Shown: positions 1-6,421, numbered from the stretch's first letter. The stretch: DNA of 10,415 nucleotides from Micromonosporaceae bacterium (GCA_019689695.1 JADGHA010000118.1:1-10415), one strand, 5' to 3'. A program made the numbers and translations. The notes: generated by a model not told the origin, from the letters alone.

Positions 1-645
1 TACCGCTATGCGCTTGTTGTGGGGGGGGGCGGCCGCCGGCGGGGGGGGGCCCGCGACCAGGTCGTGCCGGCTGACCCCGAACCGGTCCAGATCCTCCTCC
101 GGCAGGTAGAGCCGGCCGCGGCCGAGGTCCTCGGCGACGTCGCGGATGAAGTTGGTGAGCTGGAACGCCAGGCCGAGCTGGCGGGCCGGCTCCCGCGCGG
201 CGGCCGGGTCGGTCGGCTGGAGGATCGGCAGCATCATGGTGCCGATCGCCGCGGCCGAGCCGGCCATGTAGCCGAGCAGGTCGTCGTAGGTGCGGTAGCC
301 GGTGACGGTCAGGTCCATCGCCATGCTCTCCAGGAACGCGGCGAAGTCGGCCCGGTCCAGGTCGAAGACGGCGATGGTGTGCAGCACCGCCGGCAGCAGC
401 GGGTCGTCGACCGGCGCCCCGGCCAACCCGGCCAGGAACCGGTCGGACCACCGCCGGAACCTGCCGGCCCGGTCCGCGCCGGCCTGGTCCACGAGGTCGT
501 CGGCGTAGCGGGCGAACCCGTACAGCGCGTGCACGTGCCGGCGCTTCCAGGCCGGCAGGAGCAGGGTGGCCAGGTAGTAGCTGCGGCCGTGGCGGCGGTG
601 CAGGTCCCGGCAGCGCCGGTACGCGGCGGCCAGCTCCCCGTCCAC
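1..645 (-). CDS. crtB: Phytoene synthase, 3' end missing
   Basis: CrtB condenses two GGPP molecules, through prephytoene diphosphate, to 15-cis-phytoene, the first committed carotenoid step. The leftward frame contains both Mg-diphosphate-binding Asp motifs of the squalene/phytoene synthase family: DDLVD (about residues 49-53, preceded by YGFARYA) and DVAED (about 169-173, preceded by FQLTNFIR and followed by LGRGRLYLPEEDL). About 199 residues are credible against roughly 300 for the family. Below about position 50 the frame runs into Pro/Ala from G/C homopolymers and loses family resemblance, so the C-terminal third is absent or corrupted. I prefer GTG at 645 (MDGELAAAYRRC), which lies 7 nt after the -10-like hexamer TACTGT. 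GTG at 654 is the alternative. No Shine-Dalgarno is visible. The gene diverges from crtI. Confidence 0.93.
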   Translation of the reverse strand, partial: MDGELAAAYRRCRDLHRRHGRSYYLATLLLPAWKRRHVHALYGFARYADDLVDQAGADRAGRFRRWSDRFLAGLAGAPVDDPLLPAVLHTIAVFDLDRADFAAFLESMAMDLTVTGYRTYDDLLGYMAGSAAAIGTMMLPILQPTDPAAAREPARQLGLAFQLTNFIRDVAEDLGRGRLYLPEEDLDRFGVSRHDLVAGPPPPAAAPPHNKRIAV

Positions 646-652
646 GCTGCGC

Positions 653-662
653 ACAGTACCGT
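653..662. promoter_or_regulatory. Overlapping divergent -10 elements between crtB and crtI
   Basis: The 10 bases ACAGTACCGT contain two TANNNT hexamers that share the central TA: TACCGT on + (657-662), 6 nt before the crtI GTG at 669, and TACTGT on - (658-653), 7 nt before the crtB GTG at 645. That spacing fits leaderless transcripts in both directions. Neither gene has a Shine-Dalgarno, and only 23 bp separate the two preferred starts. I see no good -35 on either side, nor a GAAC-type ECF sigma -35. This is a sequence-based inference. Confidence 0.5.
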
Positions 663-668
663 TGCGGG

Positions 669-2138
669 GTGTCCGTGGTGGTTGTCGGGGCCGGCCTGGG
701 TGGCCTTTCCTGCGCGCTGCACCTGGCCGGCGCAGGCCGGCAGGTGATCGTGCTGGAACGGACGGCCGCGCCGGGCGGCCTGGCCGGGCGGCTCAGCCTG
801 GAGGGCTACCGGTTCGACACCGGACCCACCGTGCTCACCATGCCCGAACTGCTCGCCGAGGCGTTCGGCGCGGTCGGCGAGGAGCTGACCGGCTGGCTGG
901 AGCTGACCCGGCTCGACCCGGCGTACCGGGCGCACTTCCCGGACGGGTCTACTTTGGACGTCATCGCGGACACGGTCCGGATGGCGGCGGAGGTCTCACG
1001 CGTCTGCGGCCCCCGCGAGGCCGATGGCTACCTGCGGTTCGTGGACTACGCCCGCGGCCTGTGGCGGCTGGAGCGCGACGACTTCATCGCCCGGAACCTG
1101 GACTCGCCGCGGGACCTGATGACCGCCAACCTGCTGCGGCTGGTCCTCGCCGGCGGGTTCCGCCGGCTGTCGACAAAGGTAAATCAGTTCTTCACCGATC
1201 CGCGCACGCGCAGAGTCTTTTCCTTCCAAGCCTTGTACGCGGGCGTGGCTCCACACCACGCACTCGCCCTCTACGCCGTCATCTCGTACCTGGACACGGT
1301 CGCCGGTGTCTACCATCCACGCGGCGGCATCCATGCCGTGCCGCAGGCGCTGGCCGCCGCTGCGGAAAAGCACGGCGTCCAGATCCGGTACGAGACACCG
1401 GCGGCTCGCGTGGAGACCCGAGCGGGACGGGCGGTGGCCGTAGTGACCGCGGACGGTGAGCGGATACCGGCCGATGCGGTCGTGCTCAACCCCGACCTGC
1501 CGCTGGCATACCGCGACCTGCTCCCGGCGCCGCCGCCGCGGCGGCTGTCCCGGCTGCGCTTCGCCCCCTCCTGCGTGGTGCTGCACGTCGGCTCCCGCCA
1601 GGCGTACTCCCGGATCGCCCACCACAACGTCCACTTCGGCCGGACGTGGCGGACGGCCTTCGATGAAGTGATCCGGTACGGCCGGCTGATGAGCGACCCG
1701 TCCCTGCTGGTGACGAGCCCCAGCCGGACCGATCCGTCCGTCGCCCCCGCCGGCCGGCAGACGTACTACGTGCTGGTCCCCGTCCCCAACCTGGTCACCG
1801 GCCGCCTGGACTGGCACGGCGATCTGGCCGAGCGCTATGCCGAAGAGCTCCTGCGGACCCTGGAGCAGCGCGGCTATGTTGGGTTCCGTGACGGGATCGA
1901 AGTGTCCAGGATGGTGACTCCGGCCGGATGGGCCGAAGCGGGTTCGGCCGCCGGTACGCCGTTCGCCGCCGCCCACACGCTGTGGCAGACCGGGCCTTTC
2001 CGCCCGGGCAACCGGCACCCCACACTGGACAACGTGTTTTTCGTAGGCGCGGGCACACAACCGGGGGTAGGCGTGCCGATGGTGCTCATTTCAGGGAAGC
2101 TGGCGGCTGCCCGGATCACCGGGATGATGCTCCGATGA
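669..2138 (+). CDS. crtI: Phytoene desaturase (CrtI family)
   Basis: This FAD-dependent desaturase probably converts phytoene toward lycopene, although CrtI-like proteins vary in step number and substrate. The 489-residue protein has the usual family length. An N-terminal dinucleotide-binding fold shows VVVVGAGLGGLSCALHLA (residues 3-20), the acidic ribose-binding Glu in VLERTAAPGGLAG, and the CrtI signature YRFDTGPTVLTMPELL. The C-terminal FAD motif is FFVGAGTQPGVGVPMVLISGK, split here as FFVGAGTQPG then VGVPMVLISGK, followed by LAAARITGM. GTG at 669 is chosen because it places the first beta strand at the N-terminus and sits 6 nt after TACCGT; there is no Shine-Dalgarno. The stop overlaps the idi ATG (ATGA), so the two genes are probably co-transcribed and translationally coupled. 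Confidence 0.95.
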   Translation: MSVVVVGAGLGGLSCALHLAGAGRQVIVLERTAAPGGLAGRLSLEGYRFDTGPTVLTMPELLAEAFGAVGEELTGWLELTRLDPAYRAHFPDGSTLDVIADTVRMAAEVSRVCGPREADGYLRFVDYARGLWRLERDDFIARNLDSPRDLMTANLLRLVLAGGFRRLSTKVNQFFTDPRTRRVFSFQALYAGVAPHHALALYAVISYLDTVAGVYHPRGGIHAVPQALAAAAEKHGVQIRYETPAARVETRAGRAVAVVTADGERIPADAVVLNPDLPLAYRDLLPAPPPRRLSRLRFAPSCVVLHVGSRQAYSRIAHHNVHFGRTWRTAFDEVIRYGRLMSDPSLLVTSPSRTDPSVAPAGRQTYYVLVPVPNLVTGRLDWHGDLAERYAEELLRTLEQRGYVGFRDGIEVSRMVTPAGWAEAGSAAGTPFAAAHTLWQTGPFRPGNRHPTLDNVFFVGAGTQPGVGVPMVLISGKLAAARITGMMLR

Positions 2139-2695
2139 CCGATCTTCCAGAGCGGGAGATGGAGCTGGTCGAGCTGGTGGACGTCGAAGGGCGGCCGACC
2201 GGCTCGGCGACGGTGGCCGAGGCGCATCGCGAGCCGGGGCAGCTGCACCGGGCGTTCTCCGTGCTTCTGGTGGACGCGGCCGGGCGGACCCTGCTCCAGC
2301 AGCGCGCCGCGGTGAAGACCCGGTTTCCGCTGCGCTGGGCAAACGCCTGCTGCGGCCACCCCAAGCCGGCCGAGCCGGTGGCGGACGCGGCGGCGCGGCG
2401 CATGGCCGAGGAGCTGGGGCTCAGCGGGGTCGCCCTCACCGAGATCGGGGTCTACCTGTACCGGGCGGCGGATCCGCAGACCGGGCGGGTCGAGCACGAG
2501 TACGACCATGTGCTGCTCGGGCGGATCGACCCGGCGGCGCCGATCCGGCCGGACCCGGCGGAGGTCGCGGATCTTCACTGGGAGCTACCAGAAGCGCTAC
2601 GGACCGCATTGGACAGTTCACCGGAGAGATACGCGCCGTGGCTGGCCGGCGTCGCGGCATACCTTCCGACTCGGCCCGGCGCCGCCGCTTCTTGA
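2135..2695 (+). CDS. idi: Isopentenyl-diphosphate delta-isomerase, type I
   Basis: Idi interconverts IPP and DMAPP in the cytosol and so supplies the starter unit for prenyl chains, including those for the neighbouring carotenoid enzymes. The 186-residue Nudix-fold protein keeps the catalytic set known from the E. coli enzyme: metal ligands His31 and His38 (AHREPGQLHRAF), His75 with catalytic Cys73 in NACCGHPKP, and Glu120/Glu122 in VEHEYDHVLLGR. The Nudix-like helix is ARRMAEELGL (about 87-96). The ATG overlaps the crtI TGA by 4 bp. No separate Shine-Dalgarno is evident, which suggests coupling. An alternative upstream in-frame extension from 1928 would overlap crtI by 200 bp and shows no family similarity. 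Confidence 0.96.
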   Translation: MTDLPEREMELVELVDVEGRPTGSATVAEAHREPGQLHRAFSVLLVDAAGRTLLQQRAAVKTRFPLRWANACCGHPKPAEPVADAAARRMAEELGLSGVALTEIGVYLYRAADPQTGRVEHEYDHVLLGRIDPAAPIRPDPAEVADLHWELPEALRTALDSSPERYAPWLAGVAAYLPTRPGAAAS

Positions 2696-2707
2696 GTTCG
2701 TCTCTTC

Positions 2708-2732
2708 CAATTGGACGGCATCCGTCCCATTG
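2708..2732. promoter_or_regulatory. Inverted repeat, possible operator or idi terminator
   Basis: AATTGGACGG and CCGTCCCATT flank a 3-nt centre (CAT); 9 of the 10 arm positions pair, plus an outer C-G pair. It lies 12 nt after the idi stop and has no T run behind it. Its right arm covers the place where a -35 would sit for the -10-like TAAGGT at 2748-2753. It could therefore be an operator for the deacetylase or a stem-only terminator for idi. Confidence 0.45.
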
Positions 2733-2747
2733 TTCGGGTTGATCGGC

Positions 2748-2753
2748 TAAGGT
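2748..2753 (+). promoter_or_regulatory. -10-like hexamer for the deacetylase gene
   Basis: TAAGGT fits the actinobacterial TANNNT -10 pattern and lies 44 nt before the ATG at 2798. That leaves a short leader that includes the GGGAG Shine-Dalgarno. No consensus -35 is present; the corresponding position is inside the inverted repeat. Confidence 0.35.
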
Positions 2754-2797
2754 AGTGCGCCGCAGGCTCGATCCATCCCGATACGCCGGGAGTCCCG

Positions 2798-3700
2798 ATG
2801 GCACAACGCGGTACCGGCCGATTGGCACTCACCGTCGGCTTACTGGTACTGGCTGTGCTGATCGGTGGGCGCATGGTGGGCACCTGGCACAACCGGCAGC
2901 AGCTGAGCAACTTGGCCAACGCCCACCGCCGTGCCACTGCCGCACACGTCGCCCGGGCGTCCACCGGTCCCGCCACGCAAGCGCCGCCGGCCACCCCGAG
3001 CGAGACGACCGACGGAGCCGCTCCGGTCGCCATCCCCAGCCCGACGTCGAACCCCGGACCGTCCCGAGCCGCCACCAAACCCCGCGCGCCGCGGGCTCAT
3101 CCGGCCGACCCGACCTTCGGCGCCCGGCGTACCACCGGCTCGTCCGCGGTAGCGCTCACCTTCGACGACGGCCCGAGCCCGACCTGGACGCCGCAGGTGC
3201 TCAGCCTGCTCAAGCAGCAGGGCGTCAAGGCGACCTTCTGCCTGGTCGGCGTGCACGTACGCGACTACCCAGACCTGGTGGCCCGGATCGTGCGCGAGGG
3301 GCACACCCTGTGCAACCACAGTTGGCAACATGATCTGAAGCTCGGCCAGAAGACACCCGACCAGATCCGGGCCGACCTGGCCCGCACCAACGCCGCGATC
3401 CGCAAGGCGGTGCCAAACGCCGCGATCCCGTACTACCGGCAGCCGGGCGGCGTCTGGACGGCCCCGATCGTGAGCATCGCCAAGCAGCTGGGGATGATGC
3501 CGCTGGGCTGGGCGGTCGACCCGGCGGACTGGTCCAAGCCCGGCAAGCAGGCGATCATCAAACGTGTGAAGGACCACACACACGCCGGTTCGATCGTGCT
3601 GTTGCACGACGGCGGCGGGGACCGGTCCCAGACGCTGGCCGCCTGCCGCACCCTGATCCCCTGGCTCAAGCAGCGGTACCGGCTGGTCCCGCTGCGCTGA
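2798..3700 (+). CDS. Membrane-anchored polysaccharide deacetylase (NodB homology, CE4)
   Basis: This is probably a metal-dependent N- or O-deacetylase acting on cell-wall or extracellular glycan. The 300-residue protein has a single N-terminal membrane segment (about 9-24, no clear cleavage site), a Pro/Ala/Thr-rich linker (about 50-112) and a NodB domain (about 117-300). All five CE4 motifs are visible: TFDDGPS (121-127, with D123/D124), HSWQH (174-178, metal-binding His pair), YRQPGG (213-218, catalytic Arg), DPADW (241-245) and IVLLHD (266-271, catalytic His270). The ATG has GGGAG about 5 nt upstream. The gene is a single unit between idi and the tRNA operon. The substrate (peptidoglycan, chitin oligomer or other glycan) cannot be told from sequence. 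Confidence 0.93.
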   Translation: MAQRGTGRLALTVGLLVLAVLIGGRMVGTWHNRQQLSNLANAHRRATAAHVARASTGPATQAPPATPSETTDGAAPVAIPSPTSNPGPSRAATKPRAPRAHPADPTFGARRTTGSSAVALTFDDGPSPTWTPQVLSLLKQQGVKATFCLVGVHVRDYPDLVARIVREGHTLCNHSWQHDLKLGQKTPDQIRADLARTNAAIRKAVPNAAIPYYRQPGGVWTAPIVSIAKQLGMMPLGWAVDPADWSKPGKQAIIKRVKDHTHAGSIVLLHDGGGDRSQTLAACRTLIPWLKQRYRLVPLR

Positions 3701-3723
3701 CTGGGGCCCGTTCGGCTAGTCGG

Positions 3724-3753
3724 TTGGTCGATCGGGCGCTGGTCGCGTATGCT
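3724..3753 (+). promoter_or_regulatory. Promoter of the tRNA operon
   Basis: TTGGTC (3724-3729) and TATGCT (3748-3753) are separated by 18 nt, a reasonable housekeeping sigma promoter. It lies 70 nt upstream of tRNA-Glu with no gene between, so it most likely drives the three tRNAs. Confidence 0.65.
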
Positions 3754-3823
3754 TTGCAGGCCTCCAGCGGACCGGATGGGAGCACAACCGCCCGCGTCGC
3801 GCGTGTGCGATGATGGCGGGGCC

Positions 3824-3896
3824 GCCCCCATCGTCTAGCGGCCCAGGACGCCGCCCTTTCAAGGCGGTAGCACGGGTTCGAATCCCGTTGGGGGCA
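3824..3896 (+). tRNA. tRNA-Glu (anticodon TTC)
   Basis: The 73-nt cloverleaf has acceptor strands GCCCCCA (3824-3830) and TGGGGGC (3889-3895). The anticodon stem is CCGCC/GGCGG around loop CTTTCAA, with anticodon TTC at 3858-3860. The T arm contains GGTTCGAATCC. The sequence closely follows bacterial tRNA-Glu. The 3' CCA is not encoded (A followed by CGCC), so it must be added enzymatically. Confidence 0.97.
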
Positions 3897-3915
3897 CGCC
3901 GGCACGGCCGGACCA

Positions 3916-3992
3916 GGTCCTGTGGAGCAGTCGGAGTGCTCGCCGCCCTGTCAAGGCGGAGGTCGCGGGTTCAAGTCCCGTCAGGACCGCCA
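3916..3992 (+). tRNA. tRNA-Asp (anticodon GTC)
   Basis: The acceptor stem is GGTCCTG (3916-3922) with CAGGACC (3982-3988), and the discriminator is G. The anticodon stem CCGCC/GGCGG holds loop CTGTCAA, with GTC at 3950-3952. CCA is encoded at 3990-3992. It lies 19 nt after tRNA-Glu and is presumably part of the same transcript. Confidence 0.97.
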
Positions 3993-4026
3993 GCGCCGTC
4001 GCACCTGTCGCGGCGTCGTGGGACGA

Positions 4027-4103
4027 GGCCAGGTAGCTCAGTTGGTACGAGCGTCCGACTGAAAATCGGAAGGTCGGCGGTTCGACCCCGCCCCTGGCCA
4101 CCA
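4027..4103 (+). tRNA. tRNA-Phe (anticodon GAA)
   Basis: The acceptor stem is GGCCAGG (4027-4033) with CCTGGCC (4093-4099), and the discriminator is A. The anticodon stem TCCGA/TCGGA holds loop CTGAAAA, with GAA at 4061-4063. The T arm is GGCGG/CCGCC. CCA is encoded at 4101-4103. This is the last gene of the Glu-Asp-Phe cluster. Confidence 0.97.
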
Positions 4104-4118
4104 GCCCACACCGGGCTA

Positions 4119-4161
4119 CAGAAACGCCGACCAGCAGGAGCGCCGGTCGGCGTTCTGCTTT
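4119..4161. terminator. Terminator of the tRNA operon, probably bidirectional
   Basis: AACGCCGACC (4123-4132) and GGTCGGCGTT (4145-4154) form a perfect 10-bp stem. It extends further with a one-base bulge (CAGA with TCTG) and is followed by TCTGCTTT. Read leftward the stem is followed by TTTCTGT, so it could also stop a leftward transcript. Confidence 0.85.
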
Positions 4162-4440
4162 CGCCTCGTATCAGGCCCTCTGTCGGAATCCGAGAGGACC
4201 GGCTGATCTCCGCGGGTTGTCGCACGCTCTCGGCCGGGGCGCGGTGCCGCCAGGGGACGACTTGTCACATGTCTCGCGCCGGGATCGTATTCGCGCCCGA
4301 ATTTCGCTCCGTGGCCATCCCCGGGGCGCACACGTCGTCAGGTACGCCGCTAACAGCCAATTCGCGCTTGCTGTACCAGGGTAAGGTCACCGCTTACTTA
4401 GACATAGCCCGGTCCACTTGTGCCATAGCCTTGCTTTTGG
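4162..4440. other. Gene-free stretch between the tRNA terminator and the leftward promoter
   Basis: No open frame here resembles a protein. The sequence is lower in GC than its neighbours, especially toward 4360-4440. Small symmetric elements include TCGGAATCCGA (4183-4193) inside CCTC/GAGG flanks, and GTAAG/CTTAC (4381-4385, 4393-4397). The stretch is flanked by a terminator on the left and a leftward promoter on the right, so it may be transcribed as an untranslated RNA. Confidence 0.4.
4394..4426 (-). other. Ten-codon open frame in the leftward leader
   Basis: ATG at 4426 opens MAQVDRAMSK and stops with TAA at 4394, about 15 nt after the expected start of the leftward transcript. A CAAGG a few bases before the ATG is at best a weak ribosome site. 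The stop is inside the small GTAAG/CTTAC hairpin. It may be a leader peptide or chance. Confidence 0.2.
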
Positions 4441-4447
4441 AATTGGC

Positions 4448-4476
4448 TTTATATTGACCTTGGTAACTCAGATCAA
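4448..4476 (-). promoter_or_regulatory. Leftward sigma70-type promoter with embedded inverted repeat
   Basis: On the minus strand TTGATC (4476-4471) and TATAAA (4453-4448) are separated by exactly 17 nt, close to the housekeeping consensus. An imperfect inverted repeat, TTGACCT (4454-4460) with AGATCAA (4470-4476), fills the space from -10 to -35 and could be an operator. No recognisable gene lies downstream before the tRNA terminator. Confidence 0.6.
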
Positions 4477-4595
4477 CCGCGGTGACTCGCGCTGGCCGGG
4501 CACGGTCCAGGGGCACGTCGTGGCCGGCGGCGGGCGGCAGGCGCACCCACTTGGACCTCGAATCCGAACGGTCTGCCGGCGGCCACGACATTTGT

Positions 4596-5351
4596 TCAGC
4601 TCGAATGGTGGCCGGTGGGCCGGGTCAGCACGGCGCCGGCCACGAACACCGTGGCCACCAGGGCGGTAGCGAGGACGGGGGCCCAGAGCGGCGCGAAGCG
4701 CAGCAGCAGCCCGCCGGCGGCGGCGCCGGCGAGCAGGGCGACCAGCCGGGACGCACCGCCGGCGCTGGCGGCGAACCGGTGCGGACCACGCACCAGTGCC
4801 CGCAGAACCCTGGTCAGCGTGCCGGTCAGGTAGGTCGTTGACGCACCGCGCACGCCGGTGCTGATGGTGACCGCGCTCTGGATGCCCATCGCAGCGGCGG
4901 CGAGCCCGAGCAACGGCGGCGCGGTGACACGTCCCGGATGGCTCCCGGTGATCAACCAGCCGGTGACCACGCCGATCAGCAGCACCAGCTCGAACCCGGC
5001 GACCAGGCTGGTCCGCCGGCTCCAGCCGGCTGAAGAACCCCCCAGCCCGAGCGTGGCGGCAGCCACACCGAGCCCGTAGCCGCCGATCGCGGTCGCGGTG
5101 TCGGCGATCGTCTCGCTGTCAGCCGTCGCCAGGCCGCGGCCGAACAGCACCAGGTTTCCGGTGATGACGCTGGCGAAGGGGCCGCCGAGTCTCGTCACGG
5201 CGACCGCGTCGAGGCAGCCCGCGGCCGCGGAGAGGACAACGAGGAGGTAGCTGACCGCCCGCGCCGACGCCACCGCAGGCGGCTCCGGCCGTGGCCTGGC
5301 CGCACGGTCCGCCTCCACCTTGGCAGCCGTACCCGTGAGCCGAACGCCCAT
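4596..5351 (-). CDS. YoaK/DUF1275 family membrane protein
   Basis: This is an integral membrane protein of unknown biochemical role. The 251-residue product has about six or seven hydrophobic segments (roughly 33-55, 60-73, 86-106, 116-136, 146-166, 203-219 and 224-242). It also has the two family landmarks: GCLDAVAVTRLGGPFASVITG, split here as GCLDAVAVTRLGG then PFASVITGN (residues 45-66), and MGIQSAVTI ... TTYLTGTLT (155-180). The ATG at 5351 is the first start in frame after a stop upstream. GTG at residue 12 is a possible alternative, since the first 30 residues are charged and not conserved in character. No strong Shine-Dalgarno is seen. The gene diverges from the SRPBCC gene and stands alone. 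Confidence 0.85.
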   Translation of the reverse strand: MGVRLTGTAAKVEADRAARPRPEPPAVASARAVSYLLVVLSAAAGCLDAVAVTRLGGPFASVITGNLVLFGRGLATADSETIADTATAIGGYGLGVAAATLGLGGSSAGWSRRTSLVAGFELVLLIGVVTGWLITGSHPGRVTAPPLLGLAAAAMGIQSAVTISTGVRGASTTYLTGTLTRVLRALVRGPHRFAASAGGASRLVALLAGAAAGGLLLRFAPLWAPVLATALVATVFVAGAVLTRPTGHHSS

Positions 5352-5395
5352 ACCCAGCCGAGGAGCGACCCCAGCCCAGGCAGCGCGACCACGTC

Positions 5396-5426
5396 ATCGT
5401 ACACATGTTCTATCCACAGGCTGTGG
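5396..5426 (-). promoter_or_regulatory. Possible promoter and palindrome upstream of the YoaK gene
   Basis: On the minus strand TACGAT (5401-5396) fits TANNNT, 44 nt before the ATG at 5351. The palindrome CCACAG-G-CTGTGG (5414-5426) lies about where the -35 should be, so it could be a repressor site. No consensus -35 is present. Confidence 0.3.
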
Positions 5427-5507
5427 GGACGGCCGGCGGCGCCGACGGCCGCTGTCGCGCCGCGGCCGCGTACTCCTGTTGTCGCGCGTGGAGATCATGG
5501 GAGTGGG

Positions 5508-5513
5508 TACGTT
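5508..5513 (+). promoter_or_regulatory. -10-like hexamer, leaderless SRPBCC transcript
   Basis: TACGTT ends 6 nt before the ATG at 5520. The only purine-rich stretch (GGGAG) is too far from the ATG to act as a Shine-Dalgarno. Transcription starting at or next to the ATG would give a leaderless mRNA. No convincing -35 is present. Confidence 0.4.
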
Positions 5514-5519
5514 CCGCGC

Positions 5520-5993
5520 ATGGGACAGAAAGCCTCAACCGACGTCCTCCGGAACAGCTGCAGCGTTGGCGTCTCCGCATCCCGCGCGTTCGAGGTCTTC
5601 ACCGAAGGGCTGGGCACCTGGTGGATCCGCGAGTTCACCTGGTCCGGCCCGGACGCCCTGGAACGGGTCGGTATCGAGCCGGGTGTCGACGGCAAGTGCT
5701 ACGAGATCGGCCCGTACGGCTTCCGCTGCGACTGGGGTCGCGTGCTGGCCTGGGAGCCGCCCGGCCGGCTCGTCTTCACCTGGCAGATCGACGCGGACCG
5801 GGTCCCGCAGCCGGACCCCACCAAGGCCAGCGAGGTCGAGCTGCGCTTCTACCCGGACGGCGAGGGGCGCACCCGGATCGACCTGGAGCACCGCGGCTTC
5901 GAGCGGCACGGCGAGGCGGGCGCGTCGTACCGGGAGGCGCTCGACGAGGGCTGGGAGCAGCTGCTTGCCCGGTACGCGGCGGCGGCCGGCTGA
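5520..5993 (+). CDS. SRPBCC / AHSA1-like domain protein
   Basis: This single-domain protein of the START-like (SRPBCC) fold, AHSA1 subgroup, probably binds a hydrophobic ligand in the cytosol; no specific activity can be assigned. In 157 residues it shows the usual pattern: an N-terminal strand (SCSVGVSASRAFEVFTEGLG, 13-32), the aromatic WW after the first helices, a strand pair ending CYEIGPYGFRCDWGRVLAWE (60-79), PPGRLVFTWQI (80-90), FYPDGEGRTRIDLEHRGFE (110-128), and a long C-terminal helix with GWEQLLARYA (144-153). The ATG at 5520 is the first residue before the domain. It reads convergently with the hypothetical gene at 6025, 31 bp away. Confidence 0.9.
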   Translation: MGQKASTDVLRNSCSVGVSASRAFEVFTEGLGTWWIREFTWSGPDALERVGIEPGVDGKCYEIGPYGFRCDWGRVLAWEPPGRLVFTWQIDADRVPQPDPTKASEVELRFYPDGEGRTRIDLEHRGFERHGEAGASYREALDEGWEQLLARYAAAAG

Positions 5994-6024
5994 GCCGGAC
6001 CACCGGGCATCGGCGCCAGCCGCG

Positions 6025-6414
6025 CTAGCCGTGCCGGCGGCGCAGGGTGGCGACCGTCGAGCCGGCCAGCGTCAGCAGGCACTCCGGCAGTTGGCCGTCG
6101 GCTATCGCCGCCCCGAACAGGGCCGCCCCGGTGGAGGCGTCCTGGTTGACGTACGCGCTGACGAAGCGGGCGACCCAGCGCGCGTCGTAACCGGCCTCGT
6201 CGATGCCGGGGAAGTCGAGCGTCCATGCTCCGCCCGGCAGGTTCTCGCCGACCATCGTCGCGGCCAGGCACCAGGCCACGTCGTACGCCCCGGCGACGCC
6301 GGCCCGGTCGACCACCGCGTCGAAGGTGCCGACGACGGCGTCGGTGTCGCCGGCCAAGGCGCTCTCCAGCACCAGGGCCGCGTCCTCGAAGGCCTCGGGA
6401 GGAACGCCGGTCAC
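6025..6414 (-). CDS. Hypothetical protein, 129 residues
   Basis: I do not recognise a family. The product is Ala-rich and predicted largely helical (for example AFEDAALVLESALAGDTDAV near the N-terminus and GYDARWVARFVSAYVN in the middle). It has no signal peptide or membrane segment and ends in RRRHG. GTG at 6414 is preferred because the -10-like TACGCT lies 7 nt upstream. A longer frame from ATG at 6504 adds 30 residues (MDWWPMCTSMG...) that run over an inverted repeat and look non-coding. It follows the hotdog gene on the same strand after 100 bp but has its own putative promoter. Codon use matches its neighbours, so it is probably real. Confidence 0.72.
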   Translation of the reverse strand: MTGVPPEAFEDAALVLESALAGDTDAVVGTFDAVVDRAGVAGAYDVAWCLAATMVGENLPGGAWTLDFPGIDEAGYDARWVARFVSAYVNQDASTGAALFGAAIADGQLPECLLTLAGSTVATLRRRHG

Positions 6415-6421
6415 GTCGGGC

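Noticed and set aside
630..672. ECF sigma (light-type) promoter for the crt genes
   Set aside because: CCGTT is present, but no GGAAC-like -35 occurs at the right distance on either strand.
996..2060. Leftward 354-codon frame antisense to crtI
   Set aside because: It has no family similarity; it mirrors the codon bias of crtI.
3810..4457. Long rightward open frame across the tRNA cluster
   Set aside because: Its protein is made of tRNA translated as protein (RVRIPLGA, SVRLKIGRSAVRPR) and runs through a terminator; it is a well-known spurious type.
4027..4600. tRNA-Phe 3' end as an attachment site for an integrated element
   Set aside because: No integrase, excisionase or repeated tRNA 3' fragment is seen; the following DNA only shows lower GC.
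5411..5419. CTATCCACA as a DnaA box or origin
   Set aside because: A single one-mismatch site without a cluster or dnaA/dnaN; it is also half of a palindrome that explains it.
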